Assembly: GCA_945873105.1 (NCBI GenBank)
Contig: CAMCBW010000030.1
Coordinates: forward strand, 1 to 64,000
Origin: Tangfeifania diversioriginum
GTDB lineage: Bacteria; Bacteroidota; Bacteroidia; Bacteroidales; Prolixibacteraceae
Direction: 5' to 3'
Length of the DNA stretch: 64,000 bases
The position numbers and the translations under genes are program-made. The notes below the pieces were generated by a model. It saw only the letters and a list, made by a program, of their open reading frames with translations. It was not told the DNA's origin and did no database searches. Positions 15,667 to 25,126 of this stretch are shown piece after piece; position 1 is the first letter of the stretch; each line of letters begins with the position of its first letter.

Positions 15667-17160
15667 TCATTCATCTTCCGCCCAGGCGGTTGCAGCTTTC
15701 ACTGCCCTGTGCCATCCCTTGATAAGCTCCGTCGTTTCATCCCGGTGGATTTCCGGAAGGAAGGTGCGGTCCAGTTTCCATTGTTGCCTGATATCGTGGA
15801 TGTCGCTCCAGTAATCTACTGCCAATCCGGCCAGGTAGGCGGCTCCGAGTGCTGTTGTTTCAGTGATTTGGGGTCTTACTACATTGGTTTGCAGCAGATC
15901 GGCCTGGAATTGCAGCAGGGCGTTGTTGACGGTGGCACCCCCATCGACCCTTAATTCGCGGATGGTAACTCCGGAGTCCTTTTGCATGGCCAGCAATACC
16001 TCAAAGGTCTGGTAGGCAATGCTGTCGACGGCAGCCCTTGCAATGTGTGCTGCAGTTGATCCACGGGTAATTCCGGTCAGCGTTCCGCGGGCATGCTGGT
16101 TCCAGTAGGGTGCACCCAGGCCGGCAAAGGCGGGAACAAAATAGACTCCTTCGCTGCTCTTTACTTTGGCTGCCAATTTTTCCACATCTTCAGATTTGCG
16201 GATGATACCCAGGCTGTCGCGCAGCCATTGTACCACTGCACCGCCAATGAAGATACTGCCTTCCAGGGCATAGGTGGTTTGGTCTCCGATTTTCCAGGCT
16301 ACTGTGGTGAGCAACTGGCTTTTGGATTCGATGGGTTTGTCGCCGATGTTCATCATCATGAAACAACCGGTTCCATAGGTGTTTTTGACCATTCCCGGCT
16401 CGATGCACATCTGTCCGAAAAGGGCAGACTGCTGATCGCCGGCAATCCCTGAAATCGGAATAGGAGAGGGAAACTGACCGATGGTATTTCCATACTTCTC
16501 GCTGGATGACCTTACTTCGGGCAACATGGAGCGGGGTATCCCGAAAAGATCGAGCAGTTCACTGTCCCACTGCAGCGTGTGAATGTTGAAAAGCATGGTT
16601 CGGGATGCGTTGGAGACATCCGTGATGTGAAGTTTTCCGCTGGTCAGGTGCCAGATCAACCAACTGTCGATGGTGCCAAATGCCAGTTTGCCCTTTGCCG
16701 CCAACTCGCTTGCTCCTTCCACATGGTCGAGGATCCATCTGATTTTGGTGGCAGAGAAATAGGCATCCGGGATCAATCCTGTTTTGTCCCTGATCATTTT
16801 GCCAAATCCTTCATCTTTCAGCTGGTCGCAATAATCGGCGGTACGCCGATCCTGCCAGACGATGGCATTGTAGATGGGTCTACCGGTTTTTCTGTTCCAG
16901 ACGACCGCTGTCTCCCGTTGGTTGGTGATCCCTATCCCGGCGATTTGATGGCCGGTGATGCCGGCTTTGAAAATGGCTTCCATCCCAACGCCAGCCTGGG
17001 TGGACCAGATCTCCTCCGGGTCGTGCTCAACCCAGCCCGGATTGGGGTAGATCTGGGTAAATTCCTTTTGCGCCATGGCTACTGGTAATCCATTGTGGTC
17101 AAAGACAATGGCGCGCGAGCTTGTTGTACCCTGATCGAATGCCAGAATGTATTTCTTCAT
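15667..17160 (-). CDS. glpK: Glycerol kinase
   Basis: A 497-residue FGGY-family kinase that phosphorylates glycerol to glycerol-3-phosphate with ATP. It starts with [19 protein letters not shown] (phosphate-1 loop), has [29 protein letters not shown] near residue 80-110, the conserved [10 protein letters not shown] near 245, and the FGGY signature segment [12 protein letters not shown] near 410. Length and motifs are standard. The glycerol facilitator gene lies downstream on the same strand; no glycerol-3-phosphate dehydrogenase is present nearby. Cytoplasmic. Confidence 0.97.
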   Translation of the reverse strand: MKKYILAFDQGTTSSRAIVFDHNGLPVAMAQKEFTQIYPNPGWVEHDPEEIWSTQAGVGMEAIFKAGITGHQIAGIGITNQRETAVVWNRKTGRPIYNAIVWQDRRTADYCDQLKDEGFGKMIRDKTGLIPDAYFSATKIRWILDHVEGASELAAKGKLAFGTIDSWLIWHLTSGKLHITDVSNASRTMLFNIHTLQWDSELLDLFGIPRSMLPEVRSSSEKYGNTIGQFPSPIPISGIAGDQQSALFGQMCIEPGMVKNTYGTGCFMMMNIGDKPIESKSQLLTTVAWKIGDQTTYALEGSIFIGGAVVQWLRDSLGIIRKSEDVEKLAAKVKSSEGVYFVPAFAGLGAPYWNQHARGTLTGITRGSTAAHIARAAVDSIAYQTFEVLLAMQKDSGVTIRELRVDGGATVNNALLQFQADLLQTNVVRPQITETTALGAAYLAGLAVDYWSDIHDIRQQWKLDRTFLPEIHRDETTELIKGWHRAVKAATAWAEDE

Positions 17161-17179
17161 AAGTTAGCTTCTTGGATCA

Positions 17180-17207
17180 AACCTGACAGGTTCATTACCT
17201 GACAGGT
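17180..17207. repeat. Two short palindromes in the glpK upstream gap
   Basis: AACCTGACAGGTT (17180-17192) and ACCTGACAGGT (17197-17207) are palindromes around a central A and lie side by side between the SDR stop and glpK start. This may be a regulator site upstream of glpK or a member of a dispersed intergenic repeat. Confidence 0.45.
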
Positions 17208-17214
17208 TTAAAAC

Positions 17215-18024
17215 CTATTTAATCCCGTAATGACCCCTTAAAATCTTGCCAAAGAGCCTTCCCGGTAGGATTCGCTTCAGCAGTACTGCCAGCTTTTGAT
17301 CGGGGGATGCCATGATGTAGCGGTTGGCGGGCTTTTTGCATGCAACGATACTTACCAGCTTCTTCGCCAGTACCAGTGGATCCCATCCTTTGGTTTCGTC
17401 TTTTTCAAGGATGGTTAGTGTTTTGTCGTATTGATCCCTGTATGGATCGTTATCCCCGGTAGGAGCGAGGTAGGCCTTCCGGTTGGCCGTATTGTTGGTG
17501 CGGAAATCTCCCGGATTGATGACCACTACCTTTATATTGAATTGTTTAACCTCCATCCGGAGTGCTTCGCTAAAGCCCTCCATGGCAAATTTTCCGGCAG
17601 AATAGATGCCCTGGTAGGGGAGTCCCATCAATCCTCCGATGGAGCTGATGTTGAGGATGGTACCACCTCCTTGTTTCCGCATCATGGGCAGTACCTCCTG
17701 GACAAGCTGCACCACTCCCAGGAAATTGGTCTGCATCTGGAGCCTGACATACTCCAGTGGAAGGGTTTCGATGGGACCGCCGGTGTGCATTCCAGCGTTG
17801 TTGATCAATACATCAATTCGTCCTTCCTTTTTTACAATGGTTTGAACGGCAGCGGAGATCGATTCACCATCAGTCAGATCCATGGGCAATTCATTTACGA
17901 TTGGATCCAAACCACACTTCCTGCGTACCGTGCCATAGACCGTGTGTCCGGCTTTTGCCAGCAACAGTGCAGTCTCTTTGCCGAAGCCTGAGGATATGCC
18001 TGTGATGAAGATTACTTTTTGCAT
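17215..18024 (-). CDS. SDR oxidoreductase, candidate 3-ketosphinganine reductase
   Basis: A 269-residue classical short-chain dehydrogenase: cofactor loop TGISSGFG (8-15), NNAG (75-78), catalytic Ser127/128, Tyr141 and Lys145 in YSAGK, and C-terminal hydrophobic extension ending in RGHYGIK. By family it reduces a keto group with NAD(P)H. It lies 152 bp downstream of serine palmitoyltransferase on the same strand; the next step in sphingolipid synthesis is reduction of 3-ketosphinganine, usually done by an SDR. That assignment is from context and is not proved. A general SDR of glycolipid or ketone metabolism is the alternative. Confidence 0.85.
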   Translation of the reverse strand: MQKVIFITGISSGFGKETALLLAKAGHTVYGTVRRKCGLDPIVNELPMDLTDGESISAAVQTIVKKEGRIDVLINNAGMHTGGPIETLPLEYVRLQMQTNFLGVVQLVQEVLPMMRKQGGGTILNISSIGGLMGLPYQGIYSAGKFAMEGFSEALRMEVKQFNIKVVVINPGDFRTNNTANRKAYLAPTGDNDPYRDQYDKTLTILEKDETKGWDPLVLAKKLVSIVACKKPANRYIMASPDQKLAVLLKRILPGRLFGKILRGHYGIK

Positions 18025-18176
18025 AGGAATTGGAAAATGTGAAAATGTGCAAATGTGAAAATTAAAGAACGATGTCGGTCGGAATTAATTATCCACTCTT
18101 TTTCTTTCAGTTCATGATTTCAGGCCACTCTCCCAGTCCCCTAGTCTCCCAGTCCACAAGTCATTATTAATTCGGA

Positions 18177-19388
<1,212 letters not shown>

Positions 19389-19396
19389 TCAGTTGT

Positions 19397-19430
19397 CAAA
19401 TATAAGAAAAATGAAATCCTATTGAGCAAA
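19397..19430 (-). promoter_or_regulatory. Bacteroidota-type promoter for spt
   Basis: On the minus strand TTTG (19430-19427), a 22-bp spacer and TATATTTG (19404-19397), 33 bp from the GTG at 19364. The spacer is one base longer than the usual 19-21. Confidence 0.5.
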
Positions 19431-19575
19431 ATTTAACCAATGAAGGTGAATAAACAATCGGTCGTCTGACAAAGCAAAGAAGTAAAATACTTTTAACTAA
19501 AAAGTTGCGTAGATCAATTTGTGGATGTTCTATTCATTTCCCTGCTTTGCAACTTCTTATTTAGTTTGGTTCTAG

Positions 19576-21324
19576 TTAAAGTTTTGTGCTTTTGGTAAGA
19601 TTACCCGCCTTTGTTGAACTGTATCCAATGGTTATCTCCCCTTTTCCTTCGACAAGGAATTGATATTCAGTGTAGCCGTAGCTGGGTACACTGGTGTAGA
19701 CAACCTCCGGTTTGTATTTCTGGTAGCTGATTTTGTTGTTTCTCAGATCTGTGATTCTACCGGATGCTATCACTTTAGCCCCTGACAGCTTCAGCATATC
19801 CTGGGTATAAAGTTTGCTGGCTGCCGCTTTGTAGGACATGCTGGGAAGTCCTTTTGCATTTTGGAGCCGAACCCTTACCTGGTGAAGATCTTTTCCGATC
19901 TCTTTTACCTCAAAAATATCCATGCTGATTTCCGGGGTCTGTTCAGCGGCATAGAGCACCACCATGGCGTTGCGGTGTACCAGTTCGGGAAGCATGAAGG
20001 GATGTGGCAAACGGGAGCTTAGTTTGACCCAACCACCAATTTCAATATCCCCGTAGGTCGGATGTTTGAAGGATTTCCAGGGTTTGTAGAGTTCATTCAG
20101 CCCAAGGTTATCGTTGAATTTCAGTAGCTCCCTGCTTTCGTCGGGATTGCTCCCGCGCCTGCCGCTGCCCGATTCACTTTCGGTGGATGGTGTCAAAGGC
20201 TTGTTGACATTTTCACGATAGGTCTCCTGACTCCGCATGAACAGCTCACCAACAAACGTATAGGAGCCTTCCAGGTTAAACATATGAGAATCGGTATCGC
20301 CAAAGGTGTCGTAGAGGTCGTAGGAGGGTTGGTAAACATAGCCCGGAGTTATTTTGAGTGCATTTTTACCAATTAGATCATAGACAGTTACATCCCTGGG
20401 GTCGAGCCGCTCATCCTTGTGGGAGGGGGCTCTCAGCCACATTCCTCCTGAATTGTGAAAGGCAAAATTGACAATGATGTTGGGGCGCTGGTGGATGTAG
20501 TCGGCAATGGCTTTTACCCCCATGGCCGAGAGCGGAAAATCTCCGGCGCCGGTTTGAACATAGGGTGGTTGCCAGTCGGAACCCCAGTTTCTGTTGGCAT
20601 CGAAATAACCTTCGCTGTCTTCGTTGATCCTGCCATCACTGTCATTGTCGGTACCTTCCTGGTTCAGGATGGTCCATTCGCCTTTCTCTCCGGGTTTGAC
20701 AGGCACCATCAACCTGTTGTCTTCAGGGTCGGTCTTGTAATCTCCCAGCGGATCCTTGATGCGCATCATGCAGATGTTGCCGTCTCCGTCGAGGTCATCG
20801 GGCCCGTCTTCGTCCAGCAATCCGTCACGATCGTCATCTTTGGGAACCCTGAAGCTGCGTGATGAGCTGGAGGTATGGGCATCCTTGAGAAAATGAAATC
20901 TGCCGTCAACATTCACTACCGGGATGATGTAATAGGCATTCTTGTCGACCACTTTGGTGATCTTCTCGTTTTCTCCATATTTGGTCAAAAGCAGATTGGC
21001 AAAGTAGAGGCAGACTTCCCCAGCCTGTATTTCATTGCCATGGATGTTGCCATCGACATATACTCCGGGTTTTGAAAGTGCCTCTCCTGTTTTTGGATTG
21101 TTGATGGTGAGGCTGTAAATGTCGCGTCCCTCTTCGCTTTTTCCCACGAGGTCGAGTTTGGTAAGTTGCGGATAGGTGGCGTGCAGCAACTTCATGGCCT
21201 CAACCACCTCATCATAGGAATAGTAACGATCGAAACGAAGTGGTATTTCGATTTTTCCCTTGCTTTCAGCCACTACCGTGAAGGTTAAAAGGCATATTGT
21301 CAACAGTGTGAATATCTTTCTCAT
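19576..21324 (-). CDS. Secreted M14 zinc carboxypeptidase
   Basis: A 582-residue exported metallocarboxypeptidase. Signal peptide about 1-20; zinc ligands His95 and Glu98 in GNIHGNEIQAGE, and the third His in NFAFHNSGG near residue 292. Two acidic loops with DRDGLLDEDGPDDLDGDG (about 168-185) and NDSDGRINEDSEG resemble calcium-binding DxDxDG repeats inserted in the domain. The C-terminal third is a beta-rich non-peptidase region. I use the ATG at 21324, not the TTG at 21330; it lies two bases after the stop of the upstream M14 gene. It probably trims peptides or wall fragments in the periplasm or outside; substrate unknown. Confidence 0.88.
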   Translation of the reverse strand: MRKIFTLLTICLLTFTVVAESKGKIEIPLRFDRYYSYDEVVEAMKLLHATYPQLTKLDLVGKSEEGRDIYSLTINNPKTGEALSKPGVYVDGNIHGNEIQAGEVCLYFANLLLTKYGENEKITKVVDKNAYYIIPVVNVDGRFHFLKDAHTSSSSRSFRVPKDDDRDGLLDEDGPDDLDGDGNICMMRIKDPLGDYKTDPEDNRLMVPVKPGEKGEWTILNQEGTDNDSDGRINEDSEGYFDANRNWGSDWQPPYVQTGAGDFPLSAMGVKAIADYIHQRPNIIVNFAFHNSGGMWLRAPSHKDERLDPRDVTVYDLIGKNALKITPGYVYQPSYDLYDTFGDTDSHMFNLEGSYTFVGELFMRSQETYRENVNKPLTPSTESESGSGRRGSNPDESRELLKFNDNLGLNELYKPWKSFKHPTYGDIEIGGWVKLSSRLPHPFMLPELVHRNAMVVLYAAEQTPEISMDIFEVKEIGKDLHQVRVRLQNAKGLPSMSYKAAASKLYTQDMLKLSGAKVIASGRITDLRNNKISYQKYKPEVVYTSVPSYGYTEYQFLVEGKGEITIGYSSTKAGNLTKSTKL

Positions 21325-21326
21325 GA

Positions 21327-23180
21327 TCAACCTCCAATTTTAATTTGTTTGACAGCAGGAGTTAGTAGGGGCGACTCCAGGTATGCTTTCACGACTTTCT
21401 TCCCCGGTTTAATGGTCCAGGTAAGTTTTTTTACCTGATTTCCTCCGATATCTCCCAGCGGTGTCCGCGGGTAACCTTCCAGAAACTCCAGGTTTTCACC
21501 CTCCAGGATCACCACTACCGGTGCGGGTTGCCTGTTCTTGGTCCCCATGGCGATTGGATAGGCAAGGGCACCCCTGTTTTCAACGAACAGTTCCAGCCTG
21601 TAAATGCCCGCTCCCAGATCTGTGATCACCTCCTTCATCAGCTGCAGATCCGGTAGCTTCGTGGAGAGTGTCAGCAGCCAGGGAAGCTGCATCCTGCAGA
21701 GTGAATCAATCTGTGCTGCAGGGGGGGTAGAGTTGAGGAAGGGGGCAAAGCCTCCAATTTCAGCCTTCCCCAAAGTGGGATGGTTGAAAGGCTGCCATTT
21801 GACAAAGCCGGCGCCTCCCGTATTTTTATCCAGGTATGCGAGTATACCCTTCTCCTTGTCGTCTGCCTCTGTGGATTTGGATGGACCCTCCTTTGTTCCG
21901 GCTTCTTTGCCTTTTGCCTCAGCCGCTTTGGGGTCAGCGGATTTGGGCAGGGTAAAAAGGTTCATGGCAAAGGAGGGAACACCGAGCTGGTAATAGGCCC
22001 AAAGCTCAAAGGAGCCATCCTTGTCGGGTTCCGCGCTCATTCGCTCTGTTGAAAAGCCTTTGGCTTTGAGGAACGCCTTGTATTTTTCGGAAAAGGCGGT
22101 GTAAAATTTCAGGTCCTCCTCCAGGGGATTGACCGCCGCTCCCAATCCGAACATTTCCGCCACACTCTCAGCGGTAACAGCGCTTCCACCGCGGCCGGGC
22201 ATGGCAACTTTCATCATTTCAATTACTTCAGTCATGGAATAGGTCTTTTCAGGATTGGCCCCAATGCGTGTGGCGAACCTGGCCGGGACTTTGAGACTCT
22301 CCATATTTGCTCCCCCTTTGCGACCTCCGCGCGGAGGTGCCAGACAGAAATCTGAGGTTCCGAGGGTAAAAACCATGGCAATCTCCGGATGACCAAAGAT
22401 GAACTTCATGGTGCCATAGACTTCAGGGGATTCACCGGGCCAAAGACCCGTCTCCTTTGCATTGGTCTTGAACAGGTGTGGAAAATTTATGCCGACATTG
22501 ATCCCGCCAGGGCCATCTTCATTGATCTCTCCATCCCCATCGTTGTCGATACCTTCAGGGTATATTTTGTATTTTCCCCTTTCTCCCTTCGATGGGTCGG
22601 CTTTGACCATCAGGCGTGGCTCTTTTTCCGAAATCAAATAGCTCCCTTCGGGATCTTCTACCCTGATTTGGGTGATCATTCCATCCTTGTTCAGGTCCTC
22701 TGGACCATCCTCGTTGCGTTGATCGTCTTTGTCGTCGTTGATCTCTGCATTGTTGACACTTCTTTCCCATCTTAAACCGGCGAAATAGCCCGATGTAGCA
22801 TCCGGATTGGGCAATGGGAGGATGTACCATTTGGTTTTTCCGGTGTATTTGGCTGAATCAAGCAGCATCTTTGCCAGGTAGAGTGCTCCTTCGGTGGAGA
22901 TCGGTGTTTTGCCCTCGAAATTTGCTCCCACAAAAATTGCAGGTACATTTTTCAACTCTTTTCCTATTTCGAGGAGATAGACTGGTTCCCCCCCCGGGCT
23001 CACAGCAATTTTGTGCAACGAAACGCGGCTGGGAGCCTTCTGTTGCAGCATATTCAGGGTTTTCTGAACTTCAGCGTTGGTCTTGTACTTGTCGAAGGTA
23101 ATACCATTTTGTGCCTGAAGGTCGTTAAAGGATACCAAAAATAGTAGGACCAGCAGGAAAACAGGTGCATTTTTTGCCAT
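21327..23180 (-). CDS. M14-like protein without zinc ligands
   Basis: A 617-residue exported paralogue of the downstream M14 gene: same order of signal peptide, peptidase-like domain with two acidic DxDxDG loops (DDKDDQRNEDGPEDLNKDG and NDGDGEINEDGPGG), and beta-rich C-terminus. The zinc motif is gone: where the neighbour has HGNE this one has FEGK (88-91), and the third His position reads TLGTSDF. It is thus probably a non-catalytic partner, chaperone or substrate-binding subunit of the active enzyme. The stop codon and the next ATG are separated by two bases, so the two are co-translated. A Lys/Glu/Ala-rich linker (about 425-450) is an insertion. Confidence 0.85.
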   Translation of the reverse strand: MAKNAPVFLLVLLFLVSFNDLQAQNGITFDKYKTNAEVQKTLNMLQQKAPSRVSLHKIAVSPGGEPVYLLEIGKELKNVPAIFVGANFEGKTPISTEGALYLAKMLLDSAKYTGKTKWYILPLPNPDATSGYFAGLRWERSVNNAEINDDKDDQRNEDGPEDLNKDGMITQIRVEDPEGSYLISEKEPRLMVKADPSKGERGKYKIYPEGIDNDGDGEINEDGPGGINVGINFPHLFKTNAKETGLWPGESPEVYGTMKFIFGHPEIAMVFTLGTSDFCLAPPRGGRKGGANMESLKVPARFATRIGANPEKTYSMTEVIEMMKVAMPGRGGSAVTAESVAEMFGLGAAVNPLEEDLKFYTAFSEKYKAFLKAKGFSTERMSAEPDKDGSFELWAYYQLGVPSFAMNLFTLPKSADPKAAEAKGKEAGTKEGPSKSTEADDKEKGILAYLDKNTGGAGFVKWQPFNHPTLGKAEIGGFAPFLNSTPPAAQIDSLCRMQLPWLLTLSTKLPDLQLMKEVITDLGAGIYRLELFVENRGALAYPIAMGTKNRQPAPVVVILEGENLEFLEGYPRTPLGDIGGNQVKKLTWTIKPGKKVVKAYLESPLLTPAVKQIKIGG

Positions 23181-23327
23181 CTGGATGAAGATTGAATGGA
23201 AAACTTGGAATCAGTTTCTATTTAACAAAAGTGTGAAAATAGATGATAATTTTCATACAATGGTCTAACAAGCCAAGTTTTTTCAAAAATAAGGATGGAC
23301 TATGCGCTATGCACTAAATTTCAGGAA

Positions 23328-23984
23328 TTATTTTTTTGTTTGGACGGGCGATTTTAGGTTGACTTCCAACCATTTGCTTACCAATTGCAGCCCATTGAGC
23401 GCAGAACTGTCGTTTGGACGGATGATAAGTGCCTGCTGGAACAAGATTCTTGCATCTGCATGACTGCTGTTGTACAACTTGGACCATGCCAGCATAATCA
23501 CAGAATCATAATCCAGGGGAAATAGATTTACTACTTTTTCGAACAATGTCGTAGCCGATTTGTACTCCTTACGGTTGTAGTAAATCACTCCGAGCCAATA
23601 ATTAGCTGTGGTATTCAATGGATCCACCTTGAGGATCTCGAGGTATTGTTCCTTCACTTTTTCCCAGTTTTCGATGGCGCTGAGGGGTTTCACACAACCC
23701 AATCTTGCTTCAATGGCGTAGGGTTTCAGTGCAATTGCCAGTTGGTAAAAGGCGATAGATTCGTTGTATTGCTTGGCCAGGTAGTTCAACCAGCCCAACC
23801 TGATGTTGGAGATGTAATCATCCTTCTGGTAAATGGGTTTCATTTCGTCGATTGCCAGTTGGTAATTACTTTGATTTTCAGCGATATAGCTTTTGCTAAA
23901 TGCGGATTGTAATACAGTAATATTCTGAGCTTGTGCCGTCACAGCCAGAAGAAAGAGGGCCGTTAAAATTCTGAATTTTTTCAT
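23328..23984 (-). CDS. Exported TPR protein
   Basis: A 218-residue protein with signal peptide (about 1-19, TAQAQ) and four to five tetratricopeptide repeats over residues 35-205, for example ANYWLGVIYYNRKEYKSATTLFEKV. TPRs make a protein-binding scaffold; here probably in the periplasm. The ATG at 23984 overlaps the TGA of the barrel gene as ATGA; another ATG lies 9 bp upstream. This is the last gene of the PqqD/ATP-grasp operon, and it would be made in fixed ratio with the barrel, whose own N-terminus is also TPR-like. Confidence 0.82.
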   Translation of the reverse strand: MKKFRILTALFLLAVTAQAQNITVLQSAFSKSYIAENQSNYQLAIDEMKPIYQKDDYISNIRLGWLNYLAKQYNESIAFYQLAIALKPYAIEARLGCVKPLSAIENWEKVKEQYLEILKVDPLNTTANYWLGVIYYNRKEYKSATTLFEKVVNLFPLDYDSVIMLAWSKLYNSSHADARILFQQALIIRPNDSSALNGLQLVSKWLEVNLKSPVQTKK

Positions 23985-25126
23985 AGTCTCCATTTTATTC
24001 CTGCTGAATATGAATATTGATAATAGTAGCTGTTGCCTGAAGTGCTTTCAATTTGTTGCTGGTCGAAGGTGAAATTACCTACCAGTGAGAGGTGTGGACC
24101 TAAAAAGCAGGAAAGCGTGCATCCTGTTCTGAAGATGGACGGGTCTACCGAATTGTAAATATAGAGTCCGTTAAAGGTATTGTAATTCTTTAGGTTACCC
24201 AGTGTAATGTAACCTTCAGCCCATAGTTTATCCGTGCATTTTAGTCCGGCACTCTGCGAAAAGATGGCCCTGGAAGCACCCTCTTCAGCGATACCTGTCA
24301 CAGCGCTTGTCAGGTAGATATTGGATCTGCCGGGAAATACCACTCCAGCCTTTAACCCATACTGTCTGGTCGTTGCAAATGTTGATTTCAGTATGGAACC
24401 ATTGGCCTCCAGGTTAAACCTGTTCAGTTGCCTGGAGATCGCCAGTAAACCGAGATTGCCGGGATAGGCCGTGTATCCGTCGTTGGTATTGAGAAAATGG
24501 TAGGTGCCTTTGAATTGCCATTTCGGTGAAAGGTTATAGTTCAGCATGGCGATGTATTCTGGTTGCCTGGTTGAAACCCCGCTGACAGTTTGCCTAAAAT
24601 AGGCTACTGCCTGGTAGAGTGTGAGCCGGTATCCCAACTCTGTACCAATGCCAGCTCTGTAGTAGATCTGGTTGGAGCGGCTATCTGACTTGTTGGTCTT
24701 GAGGTTGAATTCGTTGTCAATCAAACTGACAGGATTAAATGGAAGAATCCCGAGTTTGTTTCGAACCTCTTCCGACAGGTATCCGGCATAGAACCGCCGG
24801 TTTTCAGAACCCCTGTTCAACGCCGCATAGTAGAGGTAGGTCTGGGTAAATTCATCTGCCCGGTCAAATTCAAATGCCTTCTGGAATTGGATCTCAGCAG
24901 CGGTATAGTCGCCTGTCATTAAGTAGGCATATCCTGCGCGTTGCCGCATAAATTTGGAATCAATATTTTGATGAAAGGCCGCTTTGCTCAATTCGATCAA
25001 ATTTTTCCAATCTCCCTTCAAATAATACTGGTAGGTGAGACTGTCTGACTGCTGGAATCCCATTTTTTCCTGCGAAAAACTGATGAGGGGGATAAGGAGC
25101 AAAAGGCTGACTAAATATTTGTGCAT
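23981..25126 (-). CDS. Outer-membrane beta-barrel with TPR-like N-terminus (YaiO-like)
   Basis: A 381-residue protein: signal peptide about 1-18, a TPR-like helical part (about 28-105), then alternating-residue strands from residue 150 to the end, closing with SYSAGIKWRL, as in outer-membrane barrels. It resembles the YaiO family, whose function is not settled. It overlaps the urea-transporter/M23 gene by 16 bp and the TPR gene by 4 bp, so the three are tightly coupled. In this operon it could be the outer-membrane exit or anchor for the product or for the M23 protein. Role inferred from position. Confidence 0.75.
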   Translation of the reverse strand: MHKYLVSLLLLIPLISFSQEKMGFQQSDSLTYQYYLKGDWKNLIELSKAAFHQNIDSKFMRQRAGYAYLMTGDYTAAEIQFQKAFEFDRADEFTQTYLYYAALNRGSENRRFYAGYLSEEVRNKLGILPFNPVSLIDNEFNLKTNKSDSRSNQIYYRAGIGTELGYRLTLYQAVAYFRQTVSGVSTRQPEYIAMLNYNLSPKWQFKGTYHFLNTNDGYTAYPGNLGLLAISRQLNRFNLEANGSILKSTFATTRQYGLKAGVVFPGRSNIYLTSAVTGIAEEGASRAIFSQSAGLKCTDKLWAEGYITLGNLKNYNTFNGLYIYNSVDPSIFRTGCTLSCFLGPHLSLVGNFTFDQQQIESTSGNSYYYQYSYSAGIKWRL

